In this document: positions 24,534 through 31,940 of the stretch, one piece after another
Layout: each line of letters begins with the position of its first letter
How positions within the stretch are numbered: position 1 is the first letter of the stretch
Source of the DNA: Arthrobacter liuii
GTDB taxonomy: Bacteria > Actinomycetota > Actinomycetes > Actinomycetales > Micrococcaceae
Assembly (NCBI RefSeq): GCF_014639275.1
Contig: NZ_BMFW01000036.1
Span: 403 to 33,394 of the forward strand
Reading direction: 5' to 3'
DNA: 32,992 nucleotides
Translations under genes and position numbers: made by a program
Notes under the pieces: generated by a model
What the model was told of the DNA's origin: nothing
Seen by the model: the letters and a program-made list of their open reading frames with translations, nothing else
The model's database searches: none

Positions 24534-25633
24534 CTGATTACACCCCGCTCTGGTCACCCATCCGGATCGGTTCCATGGAACTGGAGAACCGTGTTGCGCT
24601 GGCTCCCATGACCAGGATCAGCGCAACCGAGGACGGGCATGCCACGGAAAGAATGGCCTCCTACTACCGGACGTTCGCGCGCGGCGGCTTCGGGCTGCTG
24701 ATCACGGAAGGCATTTACCCGGACACCGCGCACAGCCAGGGCTACCACTTCCAGCCGGGCATCGCCACGGAGGAGCAGGCCCGGTCCTGGGCGCCAATCG
24801 TCGACGGCGTGCACACGGCGGGCTCGAAAATCTTTGCCCAGCTGATGCACGCCGGGGCGCAGAGCCAGGGGAACAGGTTTGTGACCACCTCGGTGGGTCC
24901 GTCGGCGGTCGCGCCCAAGGGGGAGCAGTTGGGGTTCTACCGCGGCGAAGGTCCGTATCCCGTTCCGGCGGAAATCAGCGAGGCCCAGATGAAGGAGGTC
25001 CGGGAAGGCTTCGTCGCTGCCGCGCTGCGCGCGCAGCAGGCCGGCTTCGACGGCGTCGAGATCCACGGCGCCAACGGGTACCTTCTGGACCAGTTCCTCA
25101 CCGACTACCTCAACCAGCGCGGCGACCACTACGGCGGATCGCCGGAAAACCGGGTGCGTTTCGCGGCGGAGATCTGCCGGGACGTCCGCGAGGCTGTTGG
25201 CCCGGGGATGACGGTGGGGATCCGCATTTCCCAGGCAAAGGTCAGCGATACCGACCATAAGTGGAGCGGGGGAGTAGAGGAAGCCGAAGTCATTTTCGGC
25301 GCGCTGGGCGGGACGGGGATCGACTTTGTCCATACCACCGAGCACCGCGCGACGGAGCCCGCGTTCGAGGATGCCGAAGAAACCTTGGCGGCCCTGGCCA
25401 AGAACTACTCGGGCGTGCCGGTGATCGCCAACGGCAAGCTCGACGATCCGGACACCGCGGTGTCCATGGTGGCAGACGGCTCTGCGGACGTAGTCGCGTT
25501 GGGCAAGGGAGCCTTGGCCAACCGGAACTGGCCGCACCTCGTCCGCAACAACCTCGAGTTCGGGGAACTGGACGCATCCGTCTTCGCCCCCTACGCCGAT
25601 GTCAAGGACTGGGAGCTGGAGGACCCGGCATAA
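24530..25633 (+). CDS. NADH:flavin oxidoreductase, old yellow enzyme family
   Basis: 367 aa, a single FMN TIM barrel without the C-terminal FeS/FAD domains of the longer 2,4-dienoyl-CoA reductases. N-terminal 'LENRVALAPMTRISATEDGH'; 'IFAQLMHAGAQSQGNRF' (FMN and substrate strand); 'VEIHGANGYLLDQFLTDYLN' with the active-site His/Asn pair; 'QRGDHYGGSPENRVRF'. OYEs such as NemA reduce activated C=C bonds, including maleimides. AAGGAG lies seven bases before the ATG. It is the last gene of the operon, followed by a hairpin. In this setting it could reduce an unsaturated imide or lactam before ring opening (inference). Confidence 0.92.
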   Translation: MTDYTPLWSPIRIGSMELENRVALAPMTRISATEDGHATERMASYYRTFARGGFGLLITEGIYPDTAHSQGYHFQPGIATEEQARSWAPIVDGVHTAGSKIFAQLMHAGAQSQGNRFVTTSVGPSAVAPKGEQLGFYRGEGPYPVPAEISEAQMKEVREGFVAAALRAQQAGFDGVEIHGANGYLLDQFLTDYLNQRGDHYGGSPENRVRFAAEICRDVREAVGPGMTVGIRISQAKVSDTDHKWSGGVEEAEVIFGALGGTGIDFVHTTEHRATEPAFEDAEETLAALAKNYSGVPVIANGKLDDPDTAVSMVADGSADVVALGKGALANRNWPHLVRNNLEFGELDASVFAPYADVKDWELEDPA

Positions 25634-25653
25634 ACGGTCCCCAACGATGGGCG

Positions 25654-25686
25654 GTGTGGCACCCGGCGGCAGGCCGGGCGTCACAC
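25654..25686 (+). terminator. Probable terminator hairpin of the imidase operon
   Basis: Outer arm GTGTG (25654-25658) pairs with CACAC (25682-25686), and inner arm CCCGGC (25662-25667) with GCCGGG (25673-25678), with a small internal mismatch. No T-tract follows. It begins 21 bases after the oxidoreductase stop. Confidence 0.45.
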
Positions 25687-26187
25687 GGCTCTCACCCCGC
25701 TTGACGGGTTAGCCGGCGGAGCAGCTAGGCACCAGGAGCAGGCGAGCAGCACGAACTGGACGTGCGTGAGGACGCGCGGGGCCAGTCCCCGCTGCGATCT
25801 CCCGCGCCAGCGCACCGGGGACTGCCAGAGTAGCAATCCGGGGCTCTCACCGGGGTTGAGCGGCAGCAGCCGCCTGCCAACCTGACCAGCGCGGCCGTGC
25901 TCTGGGGCCAGTCTGCGGTGATGCCGCCCGATCTGATGCATTGACTATCTCTTGTCCGGAGTGCCGCAGCCTGTGGCGGCGGTCCTAAGGGCTGGTGAGC
26001 CTGCCCACGTTATTTCGAACAAATCGTAATAAGCGGTAAATTTAACTACAGGTCACCGCCGCCCTTGAGTGCCGCACCGGTGAACATTCCCGGGCCAGCA
26101 GGGCATGCGATTTCTTCGCCACCGCCCTTCCTGCTTGAGCGACACAACAACCCGAATGGCCCTCATCCCAAATCTCGAGGAGAACCC
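25687..26187. other. Noncoding stretch of about 500 bases; possible mobile-element relic and promoter
   Basis: No convincing gene on either strand. GGCTCTCACC occurs at 25687-25696 and 25842-25851, in direct orientation and each next to C/G-rich sequence. A leftward frame of 86 codons (25681-25941) has no recognisable family. Between 26010 and 26045 the sequence becomes AT-rich; TTCGAA (26014-26019) and TAAATT (26037-26042), 17 bases apart, form a weak candidate promoter for the small repeat protein, leaving a leader of roughly 140 bases. Confidence 0.4.
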
Positions 26188-26436
26188 ATGACTGTGCTGG
26201 CCGAACGACCCGCAAAGACCTTCCCCACCAACCAAGACGCACCCGCACCGCGCGGTGGCAGCTACGTGACCCTTCCCGCCGGCAGCGTGACCGTCGGCCG
26301 GGGCAGCTACGTCACCGTTCCCGGCAGCCGAAACCTGCCCCGCTCCACCCGTGGCAGCTACGTCACGGCGGGCGGCGCTCACGTTGTCCCCGCCAACACC
26401 GTCGAGGGCAGCTACCTCACGCTCCCGGCGGCCTAA
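26188..26436 (+). CDS. Small repeat protein with four Gly-Ser-Tyr-(Val/Leu)-Thr motifs
   Basis: 82 aa from ATG 26188, with GAGGAG five bases upstream; the frame stays open further left but has no better start. An N-terminal polar leader ('VLAERPAKTFPTNQDAPAP') is followed by four repeats, GSYVTLPAG, GSYVTVPGS, GSYVTAGGA and GSYLTLPAA, beginning at residues 24, 39, 56 and 74. Three of the four are preceded by Arg-Gly or Arg within two residues. There is no Cys, signal peptide or membrane segment. It has its own strong terminator, so it is an independent transcript. Family not recognised. A leader plus repeated short cores resembles multi-core peptide precursors, but a small structural or adhesive protein is equally possible; no modifying enzyme is evident next door. 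Confidence 0.8.
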   Translation: MTVLAERPAKTFPTNQDAPAPRGGSYVTLPAGSVTVGRGSYVTVPGSRNLPRSTRGSYVTAGGAHVVPANTVEGSYLTLPAA

Positions 26437-26474
26437 AGCCGTAGTCCGCCGCAGCTTAGCCCGCCGCGGAGGCA

Positions 26475-26525
26475 AAAAGGAGGCCGACGGCGACACCCAG
26501 TGTCGTCGTCGGCCTCCTTTTCTGT
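26475..26525 (+). terminator. Strong intrinsic terminator after the repeat-protein gene
   Basis: A 20-bp stem (26476-26495 with 26501-26520, one G-U pair), loop CCCAG, closed by an A-run on the left and TTTT on the right. The A-run makes it usable from both strands, so it can also end the leftward NmrA-like gene. Confidence 0.92.
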
Positions 26526-26613
26526 TGTTGCATCAACCACCGATGTATCCAAGTGAAGCTTGGTTGTTCTTTCCGACCCCAGTCTCCACCACAATTCGGT
26601 AGGGCGTACGCTT

Positions 26614-27360
26614 CTACGCGTCGATGGTGTCGAGCCACTCCAGGAACGTCTGGCGTCCGACGGCGGAGCCCGGCGCCGGGACCAGCGTGCCGTTGCGCAT
26701 TGCCTTGCCCATGGCGCCGGGCACCCGGAGCGGAACGATCCGCTTCTTCTGCTGCGTCTTGGCCAGATAGGCCGCGACCAGGTCTTTCAGCTGTTCGGTC
26801 CGCGGGCCGCCGAGGTCCGGGATGCGTCCTTGCGGACCAGCCTCGGCCGCGTCCACCAAGGCCGCGGCCACCTCCTTCGCCGCCACCGGCTGGGTGGCCA
26901 TCGTGGGCACGAAGACCAGCGGGCCCACGGAGGCGGCCTTGATGGACATCGGCACGAACTCGTGGAACTGGGTGGACCGGAGGATGGTCCAGGGAATGCC
27001 GCCGTGCTTGGCTTCGTCCTCCTGCACCAGCTTCCCGGCGTACAGTCCTGAATTTGCTTTGTCGATGCCCACGATGGACAGCACCACATGGTGCTTCACG
27101 CCCGCCGTTTTCCCGGCCGCCAGCAGGTTCTGGGTGGCGTTGGTGAAGTAATCCACGGCCTTCTTGGTGGAGAGGGTCTGGATGCCGGCCACATCGATGA
27201 CGGTTTCGACGTCCTGGAGTGCCTGGTCGAGGCCGCGCCCGGTGACCAGGTCCACCCATTCGGCGCGGCTGAGGCTGACCACCTGGTGCCCACGCTCCCT
27301 GGCGACGGCCACAACGTGGCGGCCTACAGTACCGGTTCCCCCTGCAACGGCAATCCTCAT
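26614..27360 (-). CDS. NmrA-like / atypical SDR NAD(P)-binding protein
   Basis: 248 aa. The dinucleotide loop is the atypical SDR form 'VAGGTGTVGRHVV' (G7 to G13). 'VETVIDVAGIQ' and 'HHVVLSIVGIDKANSGLYAG' follow, then 'WTILRSTQFHEFV', a hallmark of NmrA/SDR_a5 proteins. The usual Tyr-x-x-x-Lys is replaced by 'YAGKLVQEDE' (Tyr-x-x-Lys), so catalysis is uncertain and a redox-sensing or epimerase-like role is possible. It stands alone, convergent with the repeat-protein gene and divergent from SDR C. Confidence 0.88.
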   Translation of the reverse strand: MRIAVAGGTGTVGRHVVAVARERGHQVVSLSRAEWVDLVTGRGLDQALQDVETVIDVAGIQTLSTKKAVDYFTNATQNLLAAGKTAGVKHHVVLSIVGIDKANSGLYAGKLVQEDEAKHGGIPWTILRSTQFHEFVPMSIKAASVGPLVFVPTMATQPVAAKEVAAALVDAAEAGPQGRIPDLGGPRTEQLKDLVAAYLAKTQQKKRIVPLRVPGAMGKAMRNGTLVPAPGSAVGRQTFLEWLDTIDA

Positions 27361-27536
27361 GGAAGAAATCGTAAGCCGTATCAGCGATCCGAGGCCCTTC
27401 CCTGCGCGCGGCGCTTCTTGAATCGCTGTTCGCGGCTGCGGGGACCTTGGCCTCTACCCCCAAAGCCGGCGCAGACGTCCGATGGAACCACAACAAGTCT
27501 GTTTACTAGCCGGCAGCATCACCGAAGGAGCGCCAA

Positions 27537-28283
27537 ATGGAACGGGTCATCGACAAAGTGGCTCTGGTCAGCGGGGGATCGCGTGGGATTGGAGCCGCTG
27601 TCGCAGCACGGCTGCATGGCGAAGGGGCGCGCGTGGTGATTGGGGACATCCTGGACGAGGAGGGAAAGGAAACCGCGCAACGGATGGGCTCCGGCGCGCT
27701 TTACGTCCACCTTGATGTGACCAGCCCGCAGGACTGGGAGGCAGCGGTGGGCGCCGCCGTCGAAACGTTTGGGGGCCTCAACATCCTGGTAAACAATGCC
27801 GGCATCGTGAACTTTGCCTCCATCGAGGAGTACACGCTGGAACAGTGGAATGCTGTCATCGGCGTGAACCTGACCGGCACATTCCTTGGCATCAAGGCTG
27901 CAATCCCGGCGATGAAACAGTCCAAGGGCGGGTCGATCATCAACATTTCCTCGATTGCCGGCATGCGCGGCTATGAGCAGATCCCTGGATACACGGCTTC
28001 GAAGTTCGGGGTGCGTGGCCTTACCAAGAGCGCTGCGCTGGACCTGGGACCACACGGCATCAGGGTCAACTCCGTTCATCCCGGAGTCATCGCCACCCCG
28101 ATGACCGCTGACATCGAGTCCGACATGAGCCACGTAGCGCTTGGCCGGGTAGGCCATCCGGGAGAAGTGGCTGACCTCGTTTTGTACCTGGCTGCCAAGG
28201 AATCGTCGTTTGTAACCGGGGCCGAATTTGTCATCGATGGTGGTGACATCGCGGGGATGGTAACCCGGCCCAAGGAGACGTAG
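27537..28283 (+). CDS. Short-chain dehydrogenase/reductase (SDR) C
   Basis: 248 aa classical SDR: 'SGGSRGIG' (12-19), 'NNAG' (86-89), Ser138/139, Tyr152 and Lys156 in 'GYTASKFGVRGL', C-terminal 'TGAEFVIDGGDIAGMV'. It resembles 3-alpha/20-beta-hydroxysteroid dehydrogenase or glucose 1-dehydrogenase-type SDRs, names that are often only approximate. AAGGAG lies six bases before the ATG. It is a single gene: the next downstream gene is convergent, after about 150 bases without recognisable features. Confidence 0.91.
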   Translation: MERVIDKVALVSGGSRGIGAAVAARLHGEGARVVIGDILDEEGKETAQRMGSGALYVHLDVTSPQDWEAAVGAAVETFGGLNILVNNAGIVNFASIEEYTLEQWNAVIGVNLTGTFLGIKAAIPAMKQSKGGSIINISSIAGMRGYEQIPGYTASKFGVRGLTKSAALDLGPHGIRVNSVHPGVIATPMTADIESDMSHVALGRVGHPGEVADLVLYLAAKESSFVTGAEFVIDGGDIAGMVTRPKET

Positions 28284-28432
28284 CCCTCACGCGGTAAAGC
28301 TATGCACTGCACGGCGAGGCATTGAAGTCCGCCGCAGAGGGCGGTGTGGAGGGTGCAGGGCAGCTGGTGGAAAGCCATTCACTTGCGTCAGCGATTTTGA
28401 CGCTGCACTCCAAGCAATGACTACTGACGGGT

Positions 28433-30091
28433 TCACCGAGCCACGGCAGCCTTCGCTGCCCGGGTCGCCTGCATCCACTCGGTTAGCCACGGCGCCCGGA
28501 CGCTGGACGTGATCCGGCAGTCCGCTATAAAAGTCCCGCGAGCGCCGGCGTCGATCCAGTCCTGCAGCGCGGACAGGTCACCGAGCGAGCGGATAACAGC
28601 TGACTTAGCACCAAGCGCCCGGGCAACACCACTGAAGTTCACTTCCGGAATCAGCATCGGCTTCTCTGTCAGGCCCTGCGAGCCGTACTGATGGATCTCG
28701 GCACCGTAGGCCGCGTCGTTGTAGATCACCACAATCGCGCTGCGGGCTGCACCGATCAGCGATTCGAGGTCGGACAGGCCCATGAGGAACCCGCCGTCGC
28801 CGGAGGCCAGCACCAGGGTGCGGTCGTCCTCCACGGCGCGGGCCGCCCCGACGGCGCTCGCAAGCCCCAGCCCGATCGACTGGAACGCGGTCCCCACCAT
28901 CACCAGGTCCTGCGGCCGCGGGATGTTCCAGTACATCGGCGCCCAGCCGATGAAGTGGCCGCCGTCCTGGACCACCGTGCGGCGCTCCGGCAGCACGGCG
29001 TCGAGGGCGGTGGCGAGGGCCCGCGGGTCCATCCGGCCGTCCGACGTTTCACCGGATCCCTGCTCGTGGCCCGGCCCGGCAGCCAGACGCCGAGAAGCTT
29101 CCGCACGCCAACCAGCCACAGCGGCCTCGCCGTCCAGCAGAGTCAACAGCCGCGAAGCAGCAGCCTTCGCGTCTGCGCTGACGAACAGGTCCACCCGCGG
29201 ATGGGTCGGCTGCAGGACGGTGTCGATCTGGATGACGGTGCTGTCCGGGCCGAGCAAGTGCCCGAACCGCATGGTGAACGGGCTCAGGCTCGCCCCGGCC
29301 ACCAGGACCACGTCGGCCTCGCCCATGATCCCTGCGGCGGTGTCGGTGCCGAAACCGCCCGCCACGCCCAGGTACCCCTCGCCATTGAGGAGGTTGAGCG
29401 CGAGGGCGGTTCCGGCGGTCAGTGCGCCGAGCCGGTCGGCGAGTTCGCGGAGCTCCGGCCCGGCTCCGGCGAGGTGCGCACCCCGGCCGGCCAGGATCAG
29501 CGGCCGCCTGGCACCGGCGAGCAGGCGAGCAGCCTGCCCAAGGCCGCCGTCGACGTCGTCCGCCACCATTGGTGCCGCCGGCTCCGGAGGCTCCTCGTCC
29601 GCAGCCTCGAGCGCGGCGAGGTCGTAGGGGATGGCCAGGACGACGGCGGTGCGCCGGGTGAGTGCGTATTCCACCGCCTGCCGGGTGACGGCGCCTGCGG
29701 CGTCGCGGGTGACGGTGAAGGTGGCCGCGCCGAGGCCGGCGGCGATGGCGGCCTGGTCCACGTCCCAGGGCCGGGCGCCGGTGGTGGGGGCGTCGCCGGT
29801 GACCAGCACGACGGGGATCTGCGCCTGGACGGCCTCGGCGAGGGCGGTGAGTGCGTTGGTGTAGCCGGGGCCGTAGGTGGTGGTGCCAGCGGCGAGCCGG
29901 CCCGAGGTCCGGTAGTAGGCGTCGGCCGCGGCGATGGCGGCGCCCTCGTGCCGGACGGCGGTGAAGCGGAGGCCCTGCTTCTCGGCGGCGTCCAGGAAGT
30001 AGACGTTGCCGTTGCCCATGACGCCGAAGACGTCGCTGACATAGCTGCTGAGAACCTGTGCCACGCGGCCGGAAACGGTAAGTGAAGTCAT
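28433..30091 (-). CDS. ThDP-dependent acetolactate-synthase-like enzyme
   Basis: 552 aa from ATG 30091 (ATG 30118 would add nine residues; neither has a ribosome site, so a leaderless start is possible). ThDP-family order: N-terminal PYR domain with catalytic Glu49 in 'VRHEGAAIAAADAYY' and 'TYGPGYTNALTALAEA'; central domain (about 190-330); C-terminal PP domain with 'ASGDGGFLMGLSDLESLIGA' and 'VIYNDAAYGAEIHQYG', the Gly-Asp-Gly...Asn Mg/diphosphate site. Members are acetolactate synthases, 2-oxo-acid decarboxylases and benzaldehyde-lyase types. There is no regulatory small subunit gene beside it, so a biosynthetic acetolactate synthase is unlikely. It lies beside an Lrp regulator and an aminotransferase, hinting at a 2-oxo acid substrate. 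Confidence 0.9.
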   Translation of the reverse strand: MTSLTVSGRVAQVLSSYVSDVFGVMGNGNVYFLDAAEKQGLRFTAVRHEGAAIAAADAYYRTSGRLAAGTTTYGPGYTNALTALAEAVQAQIPVVLVTGDAPTTGARPWDVDQAAIAAGLGAATFTVTRDAAGAVTRQAVEYALTRRTAVVLAIPYDLAALEAADEEPPEPAAPMVADDVDGGLGQAARLLAGARRPLILAGRGAHLAGAGPELRELADRLGALTAGTALALNLLNGEGYLGVAGGFGTDTAAGIMGEADVVLVAGASLSPFTMRFGHLLGPDSTVIQIDTVLQPTHPRVDLFVSADAKAAASRLLTLLDGEAAVAGWRAEASRRLAAGPGHEQGSGETSDGRMDPRALATALDAVLPERRTVVQDGGHFIGWAPMYWNIPRPQDLVMVGTAFQSIGLGLASAVGAARAVEDDRTLVLASGDGGFLMGLSDLESLIGAARSAIVVIYNDAAYGAEIHQYGSQGLTEKPMLIPEVNFSGVARALGAKSAVIRSLGDLSALQDWIDAGARGTFIADCRITSSVRAPWLTEWMQATRAAKAAVAR

Positions 30092-30260
30092 GCAGGCATC
30101 GTGTGGCCCGCATCTCATGTTTGCAATACCGCGGAATGCGGCTGGGACTTTTGGCAGCAGGAAGCGCCTGCAGTGACAATCTGCCCACCTGTGGTGCCGG
30201 TCACCGTGGTTGTTCTGACGGGCGGGATTCCTGCTCCGACAGCCGGCTGATCAGGCCGTC

Positions 30261-30713
30261 CTACCGGGGCGGCATGAGTTCCAGGATGGAGATGGCCGTG
30301 CTGGTCCGCTCGATCCCGTCGATCTCCAGGATCTCGTTGGTGATGCGGTAGAGGTCGGCCGTGCCGCGGGCCACCACCTTGGCCATCAGGTCCGCGTCGC
30401 CGGTGGTGGCGTGCACCTCGATGACCTCCGGGATCGCGGCGAGCCCGTTCTCCACCGAGCCGGTCCGGGTCTGGCTAATCGAAAGGGACAGGAAGGCCAT
30501 GAGTTCGTAGCCGAGCGCGGCGGGGTCCAGCCTGCGGCTGAACGAGCGGAGCGCGCCGCTGCGCTCCAGCCGTGCCAGCCGGGCGTGGACGGTGTTGCGT
30601 GCGACGCCGAGTGTCCGGGAGAGTGCCAGGGCGCTGGCTTCGGGGTCCTTGTCGAGGGCAAGGATGATCCTGCCGTCGAGCGAATCGAGGGTGCGAGAGT
30701 TCGCGATGGTCAT
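30261..30713 (-). CDS. Lrp/AsnC-family transcriptional regulator
   Basis: 150 aa, the normal size. N-terminal HTH: 'LDGRIILALDKDPEASALAL' then 'LGVARNTVHARLARLERSG'. C-terminal RAM ligand domain: 'VIEVHATTGDADLMAKVVAR' and 'RITNEILEIDGIERTSTAIS'. Such proteins bind amino acids and control their transport or breakdown. It is divergent from the aminotransferase-permease pair across 93 bases, the usual target arrangement. An AT-rich patch just before its ATG (30714-30720) is the only promoter-like signal. Confidence 0.93.
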   Translation of the reverse strand: MTIANSRTLDSLDGRIILALDKDPEASALALSRTLGVARNTVHARLARLERSGALRSFSRRLDPAALGYELMAFLSLSISQTRTGSVENGLAAIPEVIEVHATTGDADLMAKVVARGTADLYRITNEILEIDGIERTSTAISILELMPPR

Positions 30714-30806
30714 ATTTTCACCAGAGGTACTAGAAGTTGAGCAGAAGTCCCAAGCACCAGAGCGTACCTTGCAATGTGGCCGGGGTCACTTCCATGATCG
30801 GACGTC

Positions 30807-31898
30807 ATGAGCCCTGATCAACTCCTGGCCCCGCCGGCAACAAAATTGCCCACCCTCCGCAGCGCCGTCACCGGACTTCCCGCCTACGTTCCGGGCCGGC
30901 GCAGCGCCGGCGCGGACATCGCCGCCCTTGCCAGCAACGAAAGCCATTACGACCCGCTGCCCGCAGCCACCGCTGCGGTGGCCGAAGCGGCCGGCAGGAT
31001 GAACCGCTACCCGGACATGGCCGCCGTCGAACTCCGCGAACGGCTCGCCCGGCACCTGGGCGTCACCGTGGACGAGGTGGCCGTGGGTCCCGGTAGCGTG
31101 GGCGTCCTGCAGCAGATCATCACCGGACTGTGCGACGCAGGCGACGAGGTGGTCTTCGCGTGGCGCTCCTTCGAGGCCTACCCCATCCTGGTGGAGTTGG
31201 CAGGCGCCCGGCCGGTCCGCGTCCCGCTGGACGACGCCGAGGGCCACGACCTGGACGCCATGGCCGCCGCCGTCACCGACCGCACCAAAGTCATCCTGCT
31301 CTGCACACCCAACAATCCCACCGGCGTGCCGATCAGCCACGACCGGCTCGAGGCCTTCCTGCAGACTGTGCCCTCCAGCGTCCTGGTGGTGATCGACGAG
31401 GCCTACGTGGAGTACGCCGACGCGGGCCCCGACTCCTTGGCGCTCTTCCGCCGGTACCCGAACGTCTGCATCCTGCGAACCTTCTCCAAGGCCTACGGGC
31501 TCGCCGGCCTGCGCGTGGGCTACGCCGTGGCGGTGCCGGCCATCGCCGAGGGGCTGCGGCGGACCGCCCTTCCTTTCGGCGTGAGCGCGCTGGCCCAACA
31601 GGCTGCCATCGCGTCGCTGGACGCGGGGGAGGAGATGGAAGCGCGGGTTTCTGGCGTCAAGCAGGAGCGCGCCCGGATGGCCGCGGAGCTGGCAGCCCAG
31701 GGCTGGAAGCTGCAGCCGAGCCAGGGCAACTTCCTGTGGACCCGCGCCGACAAGCAGCTGCTGGCGACGCTGGTGGACGCATTCAATGGCGCGGGCATCA
31801 TGGTCCGGGCGTACCAGGGCGACGGCGTGCGGATCACCGTTGCCGATCCCGCCTCCAACAACCGCGTGCTCCGGCTTCTCGAAGCCCACGCGGCCTGA
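30807..31898 (+). CDS. hisC: HisC-like PLP aminotransferase
   Basis: 363 aa, fold type I. 'ALASNESHYDP' (Asn44), 'CTPNNPTGVPIS' (Asn169), 'VVIDEAYVEYA' (Asp197, Tyr200) and the PLP lysine K228 in 'RTFSKAYGLAGLRVGYA' follow histidinol-phosphate aminotransferase spacing. HisC and actinobacterial aromatic aminotransferases (Pat) share this pattern. With no other his genes here, and with an Lrp regulator and amino-acid permease alongside, an aromatic or other amino-acid aminotransferase is more likely than a dedicated histidine-biosynthesis enzyme. The ribosome site is weak (CGGA before the ATG). Confidence 0.88.
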   Translation: MSPDQLLAPPATKLPTLRSAVTGLPAYVPGRRSAGADIAALASNESHYDPLPAATAAVAEAAGRMNRYPDMAAVELRERLARHLGVTVDEVAVGPGSVGVLQQIITGLCDAGDEVVFAWRSFEAYPILVELAGARPVRVPLDDAEGHDLDAMAAAVTDRTKVILLCTPNNPTGVPISHDRLEAFLQTVPSSVLVVIDEAYVEYADAGPDSLALFRRYPNVCILRTFSKAYGLAGLRVGYAVAVPAIAEGLRRTALPFGVSALAQQAAIASLDAGEEMEARVSGVKQERARMAAELAAQGWKLQPSQGNFLWTRADKQLLATLVDAFNGAGIMVRAYQGDGVRITVADPASNNRVLRLLEAHAA

Positions 31899-31940
31899 AG
31901 TTTTATCCCCAACAGTTACCAACAACTAAGAGGAATTCCC

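Noticed and set aside
26010..26187. N-terminal extension of the repeat protein to about 26065
   Set aside because: GAGGAG before ATG 26188 fixes the start, and the extension is low-complexity.
28691..30085. 464-codon open frame on the plus strand
   Set aside because: It lies wholly opposite the ThDP enzyme gene and has low-complexity Gly/Arg/Glu composition.
30714..30806. Promoters and Lrp site between lrp and the aminotransferase
   Set aside because: TTGAGC at 30737 has no -10 at proper spacing and no clear palindrome could be found.
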